Below, one piece after another: positions 17,460 to 28,000 of a DNA stretch of 32,753 nucleotides. The DNA is from an uncultured Ruminococcus sp. (GTDB taxonomy: Bacteria; Bacillota; Clostridia; Oscillospirales; Ruminococcaceae): assembly GCA_947177755.1 (NCBI GenBank), contig CAMWVV010000008.1, positions 1 to 32,753 on the forward strand. Direction: 5' to 3'. How positions within the stretch are numbered: the first letter of the stretch is position 1; every line of letters starts with the position of its first letter. The translations under genes and the position numbers were made by a program. Below the pieces are notes generated by a model, which did no database searches, was not told where the DNA came from, and saw only the letters and a list, made by a program, of their open reading frames with translations.

Positions 17460-17755
17460 ATCTGTACAGAAGAAGCAGACCTTATGGCGGCATTGTAACA
17501 CTTATTGCGCAGGATTATACGGATATTCTGAACAATGACGAAGGTCAGAGCTGTATCTGTAATGCAGAGTTTCTCATATTTTTGAATATGAGTCCGACTG
17601 ACTGTGAGAATATCAGAAAAATGTATCATCTTTCTGATGATATGATGAAACATATCCATGATGTTTCCTGTGGGCATGGACTTCTTGCTATCAATTCCGA
17701 TTGGATTCCGTTTGAGTCAAGAGATGCTTCGGAACACATTGAATCAAGAATATGA
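17456..17755 (+). pseudogene. C-terminal fragment of a second, divergent VirB4
   Basis: MNLYRRSRPYGGIVTLIAQDYTDILNN...FLIFLNMSPTDCENIRKMYHLSDDMMKHIHDVSCGHGLLAINSDWIPFES aligns with the C-terminus of the intact VirB4 (ELYKRARKWGGIPTGITQNVDDLL...); start overlaps topB stop (ATGA). Confidence 0.75.
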
Positions 17756-17756
17756 C

Positions 17757-18161
17757 AAGACTGAATCATCCCCAAATAACAAATTGTCTGTTCATGTACG
17801 CTTTATGCTTGATGAATTTGCTAACAGCGTGTATATTCCTGATTTAGAAAAACATCTTGCAGTATGTGGTTCTCACAATATAAGCGTAAATATTACATTA
17901 CAGTGTATTGAACAATTAAAAACGCTTTATAAATATTGGGATATTATACTGAATAATTGTGGCAGCATATTGTTCTTCGGCTGTCATTCAGTTGAAACAT
18001 TGAAATGCTTTTCTGACTTTATTGGTAACCAAATAAGTATTGACCAATTGAAAACAATTGATACTGACAAATGTGTTTTAAACATTCATGATATGCCGAC
18101 TTTTTACGGCAAAAAGTTTGATGTTGAGAATCATATTAACTATGACAAACTTGAAAAATAG
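17757..18161 (+). pseudogene. C-terminal fragment of a second, divergent VirD4
   Basis: NKLSVHVRFMLDEFANSVYIPDLEKHLAVCGSHNISVNITLQCIEQLKTLYKYWDIILNNCGSILFFGCHSVETLK aligns with VirD4 YGGTLPVHVRCIMDEFANIGQIPDFDKVIAFVRSMGMSLNVIVQNLAQLKARYEKTWEVITGNCDSLLFLGGQEESTLK. Confidence 0.8.
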
Positions 18162-18219
18162 TATGTCATCGTGACACAAATAACAGTAAAAAAACCAAAA
18201 AATGAAAGAAGTGTAACTT

Positions 18220-18684
18220 ATGAAAAAGTACAGATTAAATTATGATAAATTATTTATCGTCAAAGGTGGAATCGAGGGTTTTGAATATAAGGGTGAAATA
18301 ATTGAAGCTCTGCAAATTTACTTTGAATATCGTGTTTTAGATAAAACAGGATATGAGAAGTTTTTTATTTGCTCCGATAACGAAGAAATGACAGAGCAGC
18401 TTATTGACGGATATGATTTGAACAGCTTTTATAAATGCAGTTTTGACCGTAGCAGAAAATTGGGATATTCAATGACACCTACAGAAATAGCCCTGAAAAG
18501 CGACTATGATGTAGTATACAACGTTGATTGCTGCTTTAAAGTGCTTCGTGATGAGGAATACCCAATCTTAATCTCACATGAAGAATTTTGTGATATTCTT
18601 TTGAGCAATGCAGAGCATTTTGACATCAGCGGTAATAAGCCTACACAATCTGTTTCCTATGGTGCTAGAAAAGAAAATGTTTGA
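18220..18684 (+). CDS. Hypothetical protein
   Basis: 154-aa ORF; no family recognised. Confidence 0.55.
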   Translation: MKKYRLNYDKLFIVKGGIEGFEYKGEIIEALQIYFEYRVLDKTGYEKFFICSDNEEMTEQLIDGYDLNSFYKCSFDRSRKLGYSMTPTEIALKSDYDVVYNVDCCFKVLRDEEYPILISHEEFCDILLSNAEHFDISGNKPTQSVSYGARKENV

Positions 18685-18931
18685 TTACTGCGGACTTTAC
18701 CCTGTGGAACGAAATGACGAATATATAAAATATGCTCAGATTCATGGCAGCGACACTAAAATAAATGGCTATCCAACTGATGTTGAAATATCAAACAAAT
18801 ATATTGATTTTGATAGCACAGTTATTTTTTATGTGACTTATGAATTTGCAAGAATATACATAAATGATTATATGGACATTAGTACAATACAGCTAATTGT
18901 AGACAGATGTAAAGAATTAGGCTGGAATTGA
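18677..18931 (+). CDS. Hypothetical small protein, overlapping the previous stop
   Basis: Most likely start ATG 18677 (ATGTTTGA overlap with previous stop) or 18659; no family recognised. Confidence 0.45.
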   Translation: MFDYCGLYPVERNDEYIKYAQIHGSDTKINGYPTDVEISNKYIDFDSTVIFYVTYEFARIYINDYMDISTIQLIVDRCKELGWN

Positions 18932-18970
18932 ATCAACAGTAATCATAACTGAAAAAGAAAAAATCATTGA

Positions 18971-19005
18971 AAAGTATTGAATTTAATACTTTAAATTGGT
19001 ATAAT
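18971..19005 (+). promoter_or_regulatory. Sigma-A-like promoter TTGAAT-17 nt-TATAAT overlapped by inverted repeat AAAGTATT-GAATTT-AATACTTT
   Basis: -35 at 977-982, -10 at 19000-19005, spacer 17; palindrome 18971-18992 covers the -35. Confidence 0.65.
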
Positions 19006-19021
19006 TAAGGAGGAAAATGCA

Positions 19022-22000
19022 ATGACAGAGAATGAGAAAATCAAAAAAGCCTTTACAGAGATACTTGATAACTACGATTGTTCATATGAAATCAATGACC
19101 TTGAAGCACTTCCGCATGACGTACAGATGCACATTGCGGAAGTATATTACCAAAGACCTTTTGATGAAGATAATCCAAATACTTACAGAATAAGCTATGA
19201 ACTTGACAGAGAGATTTTCAAGGCAATAAATATCAATGATTTCAGAAAGATAATCGGAGCGGACGAACTGAGACAGAATGGTATTGAAATTACTGATATA
19301 AAGACAACTTCATATATCGGAGGAGATTTCTATTTTGATAACTCTATGGATGATGATGATATACAGATTTCTTTCAGAGAAATTATAAAGGAAATTTCTT
19401 TTAAAAATTCCAATGATGAAAGTATGACATTTACAAGCTACAAAGATTTAAAAAAAGCACTTGATGACCCTGATAACAACTTTTTTCACAAGCCTGAAAC
19501 TGTTCAGAATACACCAGTAAGGAATTTCAGCAGTGCAGGAGCTGAAAAACTCCGTGAAATGACCGAAAGCAGTGATATGTACATTGATTTTCTGAAATTT
19601 CAGGGACGTGTGTTCAAGCACAATGCAAGTGTTGCACTTGAATTTTTCACGCAGAGACCGGAAACAAAATTCATCGCAACAAGAGAACAGTGGGCAAAAT
19701 CAAAGCGTACTGTCGCACAAGGAAGTGAAGCTATACGATTTGTTGATTCAGACGGCAAAAATACTGATTTTTATGACTTTTCACAGGTCGAGGAAACTAC
19801 TCCGCCATATCAGTGGACGATAAATAAAAGTAATGCAAATGCAATCAAATCACAGCTTGAAATACCTGAAAAAATGACGCTAATCAGCGGAGTTATAAAT
19901 TCTACCGTAAAGCCGGCACATATTACATCATGTATGTCTGCACTTGGAATACTGCCAAAGGATTATAAAGCGTTCAGCAAATCTTATTTAAACGCAATTC
20001 AGCTTGTAATTGCAGGTCGTCTTGAAATCGGCGGAAGTAATTTCAATATTCCGTCCGACCTGACAGCACTGAAAATGCTGAAAACTGAATCACAGAAGCT
20101 TGCATTTCTTACTTATGCTGCAAATACTGCCCGTGAATCACTCATGAAAATTGAAAGGGTAGCTCAGAATATAAACACAATGGAAAGGATTGAAAAAAAT
20201 GACTTACGAGAAATGGAAAACACTGACCCCGACAGAACAGAAAAACGTACCGGACGAGGAACTGCCATCAATACCTTCGGAATTACTGGAGAACAGCCTG
20301 ACAGAAGCGAAAGCAATGAGAGTGGACGGAATACTGGGTTGGGAAACAACACAGAAAGTCCCCAACGGAAAGAACACGAGATGGTTTCCGGAGTACAGAA
20401 TGAAGATGGTGGGCAGTCAGGAGTTCTGGTACAGGTTCGACCCGATATGCGGACTTTACAGCCTGAATCTGACAGAATTAGAGCCGTCGGTGGAGGAAGA
20501 ACCGATAGGGATTTATGGAATGAAGTGGATGACGTTCATGGAGGAGAATTATCCGCATCTGGTGGAGGAAATGAAGCTGTATCACAGGTATCTGACAGTA
20601 GCTCGTTCGGTGGAGAGGAACGCACAGGAGTACAGGGACTTACTGGACGACCAGTTCGCACAGGAGAATCCACGTCCGACGGACTTCGAGGAAGTGCTGA
20701 AATGGGAACAGGCGAAGATGTTTTACTCGGACAGCACAGTGATGAGGGAGATAGTTTTAGTTCCGGTGACGGAAGCATAGAAGAAAAACTAAATACAGTG
20801 TTTTCATCAGATGAAACAGAAAAAACGTCAACTGAAAAAGCTGACGTTTTTGTTTTGGATGATGAAAAAAGACTTGTGCAGATTACTGCTGAAATAGGTG
20901 AAAATCAAAAAAAATATGCTGACCTTATTAATAACGAGAATTATGAAGAAGCGACTAATATATCGCAGCAACTCACTGAACTTACTATTAAAGCAAAAGA
21001 ACTGAAAGAAAAAATACAGGCAAAACCTCTTACAAAAAAAGACGTAGACGTTATGCTTGAAATTAAACCACCGAGAAAATCCGTGCAGAATATGACCGAA
21101 ACTGATACAGCAAAAACAGTAAAACTTGAATCCATGCTTGGTAAGGGAATGGGCGAAAAATCACCATATGCTATGCGTAAAAAGGGTGGAAATAACTGGC
21201 GTAATGATGAGAGTAAAATGATAGATATTGTGGAAATTAAAACGCATAATATCTTGAAAAAGACAAAATTAGCTCGAAAAGATATAGACATTCAAAGTAT
21301 ACCAACAGGAACTTTCATAAATAATGATACAAACGCAGAAATTCCATTCGGACGAAACGGCATTGATGAAAGCATTGCTAAAGCAATTCAGGACAGCCGT
21401 AGTGTTTCTGTTGAGGCACGTATGAATGCACTTTATCATATGGAAGAAATCATCAGAGATTCTGTTTATTTTGACAGTCAGACTTCTGAATATCACCCTA
21501 AAAAATCCAAAAATAAATCTCCGAATACTATGTTTATGCATAGATTTTACGGAATAATGAAATATGATGATGATTTTTATCTAACAAATCTTGCTATTGA
21601 AGAATCATTCGATGCTGATGAAAATGGTGTCATTAAAGATACAAATAACAGTTTTTACAGCGTAAGGGACATAAAAATAACACCTGTTCAGCTACTGGGT
21701 TATCAAACCCACTCTCAAATGCCTCATGGCATCGAGGATGCTCCAACAAGTGTTAAAGTAAGTATACCACAATTATATCAGTTTGTCAAGTACTTTGATG
21801 AAAATTTTTTTGAAAATCCTAATGCTGTCGGACGTGAAGCAAGAGAAGCAGAACTTTATCAACAGGCTAAGTATGAAGATGCTCAGAACAATGACATAAA
21901 TCATACCGAAACGAAAAAACAGATTATTGAATTTGCAAAATCTAACAATATTTCTGTTCATGAAGCAATAAAGAAACTTGATGAACTTGAAGAAATATAT

Positions 22001-25000
22001 AACGGATTTCCTGCTTATGGAAAAACAAAGACAGACATAAAAAGAGCTAAAAATCCCTTTTTTGCTGAAAAAGTCAGAATAGCTTTTTCAGCAGTTTCTG
22101 AACAGGAAAATTACAGTGAAAATCAAAAACAATTCATGAAGGACTTAGAAACATTTACAATTACAAATAATGTTTCCGGTAATCCGATAGATGCAGCATT
22201 TCAAATGAACAGCAGATTCAAGGAAATTTACATAAGTGAAGAACAGGTTAATACCAATATATTTGACGGACATTTTTCGGCTGTAGCAGATAAACTTGTG
22301 AAAGAGTTCAAAACGCAAATGGAACTCCTGAAACAGGAAAAAGCACAGAAATCACCAACTGAAAAAGAAAAGAAATCAGCTCCTGAAACTGTCCAAATCG
22401 ACTTGGCAGAGGGAATTACAAATGCTCCGCAGATTCAGATAGATTCATCAGAACTTAAAATAGATATGGAGGAAATTCCGCAGATTATTTTCCTTGAAAC
22501 TGATAATTTAGACGGTAAATTTCATTTCAATGAAACTGTTTTCACTTACGATATTGAAAATGTTACTGTTAAAGTTCAGGAAAGTTCCGATAATCTGTAC
22601 GGCTTTGATAATCAGGAAACGCTTTCTGTTGAGGATGGTGCAGCACGAATCAGCGAATTACTGGAGCGTTATTCGGAGAAAAATATGCACATCAGTCTTG
22701 TGTATGAAAACGGCAAAAGTGAATCCCTCATGCAGTATATAAATCACGATTCAGATGATTATCCTATTATTAAAGCATCCCCCAACAAACAAGTACCGGA
22801 GTTTACAAATCCCAGAACTTGTACAGTGCAGGAGTATAACGATTTACTGGCAGAAGCAAGTAAAAATATTCCGGAGGGACAAGATTTTACACTGCATTTT
22901 AAAGTTGTTTTAAGTAACAAAAGGATATATGAGGAAAGGTTTAAATTAACAAAAGATACTGGAAAATTATCAGAAATTCTTCCTGCTTTTAAAAATGAGA
23001 AACAATCCGAAAGAGATTATTTAAAGGCTTTGAAAATGGTTTCAGACGAAGAAAATAGACTGACAAATTCAGAAACAATGGATGATTCAAATAATACCAA
23101 TACACCTGAAAATCCGTCTGAAAATACATCAGAAACTGTTGAAGAATCAGAGAGTCAGACTACAATCGAAAATGAGCAGAAATACCCATATGTATCTGTA
23201 AAAGCAGGTTGGAATTATGATAAATATATTGCACCTGAACTGGAAACAAGAGATTATACTGTTCCTGAATTTAATAATGCGTTGAAAAAACTGAGTGAAC
23301 GTTGGAATGGTGATGAATATGAAACAAAATCCGCTTTTGTCACACTTATAGTTCATCTGAGTGAAACAGAAAGTTTTGAAAAAAGACTATACGCAGAATA
23401 TCAGTTTGAAAGTCTTTCACAACGTCTTGATTATGATACTGACTGGCTTGATTCAGAAACAGAACTGCGAAAAGCTGTAGAAGAAGCCGAAAAACAGACA
23501 AAAACTTCTGGACTTACTGAAAAAGAAAAAGCTTTTTTAAGTGGTGAAATTACTCCGTTTATGGCTAAATCCGTGCTTTCGTGGGACGAAATTGAAAGCA
23601 TAGGATATATTATGTTTGAAAAAGGATATACAGAACGTTATGCTCCAAGGAAAAACTCAATATATGGAAACGGTCTGCATCAACCTGAGCTTTATGATAT
23701 AGTTAAACGTATGCACAAAAATGAAGATATTCGCAGAGAACTTGCCTTGTCATTGCTTGGAAATCAGCATACATTTACTACCACAAAGGGTAATGAGTTC
23801 AGCGTTGAATATGGAGAAGATTTTCTTACTGCAAAATATGGAAATGTGGAAAGACAAGTAGACTATATGGAACTTGGAAACTCTTTTCTTGTGTTGATAA
23901 ATAACGAATATAATAACATTGTTCACGACAGGACTGTGGAGGATTTACAATATGTCATTCCTAATCTAAGCACCGAAAATGCAGATAAACTTATCTCCGC
24001 CTTTGATAATTCACTAATGTACAATTGGCAGAATGATTTGCAGAAACAGCAGGAAATCAAACACTCACTTCATGATGTTCTTGGTGATGAGGAACTGACT
24101 GAAAAGGCTTTTGCTTCAATTGCTGAGATGAAGTATAATTACAAGCCTGATTTGAAGCAAAAACAGACTCAAGGTACATATAAAATTTATCAGCTTCCTG
24201 ATGATGAAAAGTATCACGGTATCCGCTTTACAGGTATGAAAACTCTTGAAAATGAAGGTATACAGCTTAATTTTGAGGATTATAACCTTGTGTATGAGGG
24301 TAAACTCTCTGAGTTTAAGGGTATTGATACTCTCGAAGATTTATACAAGCAGTTTAATATTGAACATCCCGAAGATTTTACAGGTCGTTCACTTTCTGTG
24401 AGTGATGTGATAGTAACAGAAACAGACGGAGAACAGAACGCATATTACTGTGATACTATGGGATTTACAGAAATGCCTGAATTTTTCTTGGAAAAATCCA
24501 TTTCTCAGGAAAATTCTGAATCTGAAAAAAACAACATGGATTTTGTCAAAGAAACTGTTTCAGAACGTCTGAAAAATTCTGAATACTTAAAATCCTCAGC
24601 AATTTCCAATACTCCGGAAGATTTCAGTTTTACATATCATGAAGAAACTGAACGTATTCTGATAGATATGCTTGGCGAAAATATAAGTGAACCTGAACAA
24701 GTCATTATAACACAGTTAATCAATGATACAGATTTGCAGAACAATACTTTCCAGTCTTTTATGGAAGAAATATATAATGATTTCCGTAAATCTAAACCTG
24801 AAAAATCTGCTGATGACTTGAAAATCGGAGACATTATCAGATATGACAGTGGAACTTGGCGAATAACTGATATAAAAGGTGACTTTTCACTTAATCTTGA
24901 AAACACTGATAAAAATTCTGTAATGCCTGTAAGGTCGTTCATCGGCAACTGGAAAGAGCAGCTTGTGAGGGACGGATTTGAATATGTTCCAGTAAAGGAA

Positions 25001-28000
25001 GTTATTGCACAAAAGCTATATGATACAGAGGTAAAATCTCAGGATTCTCAGGAGAAAAATATTACAGACGGTCAGATGTCGTTATTGGGAGATATTTCCG
25101 AAATATATCGAATTGTAACCTATTCCAATAATTCTGGTGCAGATGATAAGGAAGATTATACAACAATAAATGAAGCTATAGATGCAGGAAGACAGTACCT
25201 TGAAGATGATTATTACGACGGGTATGCAATTCTGAATACAGCAAAACACAGAATCGAACTGTATGGCGGTGAATTTCCCCGTGATGGAATATTCAGCGAA
25301 GAAGTATATGAAAACAGCGAGACATACGTTCCTACTCCGAATAACCCGACATCTGAAAAACTTTACAGGCGTTTTGCCAAAATGTTTCCTGATATTGTTT
25401 CAGGAGAACATACTTATGAACGTTATGGCAATGTTGGTGATGCGTATGAACCGCTTACAGTTGAACATCTGGGCGGAAATACCTATACTTTCATGACTTA
25501 TTTCATGCAGAACGGTGATTTAATGCGTGACCCTGATTTTGAGTTTGAACTTGACCACAAAAACAAGACTCTGAATATTCTGGAATATCAGCAAGACGGT
25601 ACTGTTTTCGGGACGATTTATCAGCGTGTTTACGATGAAAACAATAATCCTGATTTGAAACTGCTGTCTGCACTGGAAAAAAATTTTTTGCAGAATCTGA
25701 AAAATGCACATAATATGGAACGTCCGCTTACTTCTTACATTGATAAAAACGGAAATGAGTTCAATTCAGATAATGAGCCTGAAACTATTGAACCGGAAGA
25801 AGCTAAAATCAATGATAAATCGCCTGAATTACGTGAAGTTCTTAATGAATTTTCAGAAAAATATGGTCTTGGTGAACTGAATATTGAACCGAATCGTTAC
25901 AACTGGAAACTTATTGAAAAATTTGCTGATGGTACAGATTTTCCGCTTGGTGAAATTAACAGCCCTGAGTACGGAAAGCCGTTCACTTCTGATGAACTTA
26001 GAATTTCCCTTGAAGAATTTGAAAAAGCATCAAATGCAAGAAATCAGAATATTTCTGAAATTTACAGCAGACAATTAATTGCAGAAAGGTATGGCGGAGT
26101 TTCAGAACTTCCAAAAGTACAGAAAAATCTGCCCGAAATTACATATGCAAGCAGACCGTCTGAAAAAATAAGTAATAATATATCAGCAATCCGTGAAATG
26201 ATACGTCTTGAAAATGCCGAAAAATCGGGAGAAGAACTGTATGATAAAAGAAGTAACCAGTACAACAGCAAGCAGAATTCTGAATACCGTTTAAGACAAT
26301 ATTGCGGTTGGGGCGGTCTTTCACAGGTGTTTGATGAACGATTCAAACAGTATGATTATCGCCGTCAGGAACTGCAATCACTGCTTACTCCCGAAGAATA
26401 TGCAGAAGCAAAGGCAAGCTCTCTGAATGCCCATTATACGCCACAAATCATTATTGATGCAATGTACAAAGCAGTAAAAAATATGGATTTGCCACGTGAT
26501 GCAAAGATACTTGAACCAGCTTGTGGTACTGGAAATTTTATCAGCAGACTTCCTCACAGTTTCAGTGATGCTGAGGTTACAGGCGTTGAACTGGACAACA
26601 TTACGGCAAGAATTGCAAAACAGATTAATCGTGACAATGAAAAAGTTCAGATAATCAACAGCGGATTTGAAAATTCTGGTCTTGCTAACAATAGGTTTGA
26701 CCTTGCAATAGGAAATGTTCCTTTTGGTGACTACAATATGAACGACCCTGATTATGTTCAGGACTGGCGAATACATGACGCATTTTTCAGAAAAGCACTT
26801 GATAAAGTTGCATCAGGCGGTGTTGTAGCGTTTGTAACATCAACTGGTACTATGGATAAATCCAATCCGAAAATCAGGGAATATCTTGCAACACAGGCTG
26901 AATTGATAGGAGCTGTCAGACTTCCAAATAACGCATTTTCAGATGCAGGAACAGGTGTGCCGTCAGACATTATTTTCCTTAAAAAATGTGAAAATCCATT
27001 GCCTGCACATGAGCCAAAACCTGACTGGTGCTATACGATACCTGATAAGAACGGATTAAAAATCAATTCATATTTCGTACAGAATCCGCAGATGGTACTT
27101 GGTGAAATGAAGAAAACAACGTTTCAGGACAGGCTTACCTGTGAACCATTTGAGGGTGCAGACCTTGAAAAGCAGCTGAACGAAGCTATTAAAAATCTCA
27201 ATGCAAAAATTACTGTTACAAAGCGTGAAAAGGCAGTAAATGAACAGCGTGGAAACATTGAGCCTTGGGGGAAAAATTTTACTTTCCAGTTAAAAGATGA
27301 CAAAGTTTATTATCGTAACGGTGGTAAAATGGAAGAAATAAAATGTACTCAAACTGAAAATGAAATGATAAAAAGACTTTGTGAAATCCGTGATGTGACC
27401 CGTAAATTGATTGATTTACAGAAAACATCAGTACAGGATTCAGAGCTGATACCAGTGCGTGAAAGCCTTAATAAACTCTATGACGAGTACAGGGCAGAAC
27501 ATGGTGAATTATCTAATAAATCAGTAAAAAGACTGTTTGGCAGTGATTCTGATTATCCAATTTTGCAGTCACTTGAAAATTACGACAAAGAAACAGAAAA
27601 TGTCGAAAAAGCTGATATTTTCTTCCGTCGTACCGTTAATCCAATGCTTGAAATCAATTCAGTTGAAAGTGTGGAAGAAGCTTTGCAGGTATCACTTGAC
27701 CAGAAAGGTAAACCTGATATTCCGTACATGGCAATTTTGCTTGATAAATCACCTGAGAGTGTTTGTAATGAACTTCTTGAAAAAGGACATATATTCATCG
27801 ACCCTGAAAAAGAACTGCCTGACAAGCCGTTTTCTGGTGTTGTTGAACGCAGCGAATATCTTTCGGGAAACGTCCGCATGAAGATGACAATTGCTGAAGA
27901 ATATGCAAAATCAAATCCTGAATACAAGCAGAATGTTGATGCTTTAAAAACTGTAATTCCTGAAGATATAAAAGCTGACGAAATATCAGTGCAAATGGGC

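Noticed and set aside
20536-20778. 80-aa minus-strand ORF opposite the overprinted region
   Set aside because: P/S-rich low complexity; its openness follows from the raised GC and the two sense frames, and no SD is evident.
26378-26776. 132-aa minus-strand ORF opposite the methylase domain
   Set aside because: Antisense over well-conserved methylase motifs with no start signal; typical shadow ORF.
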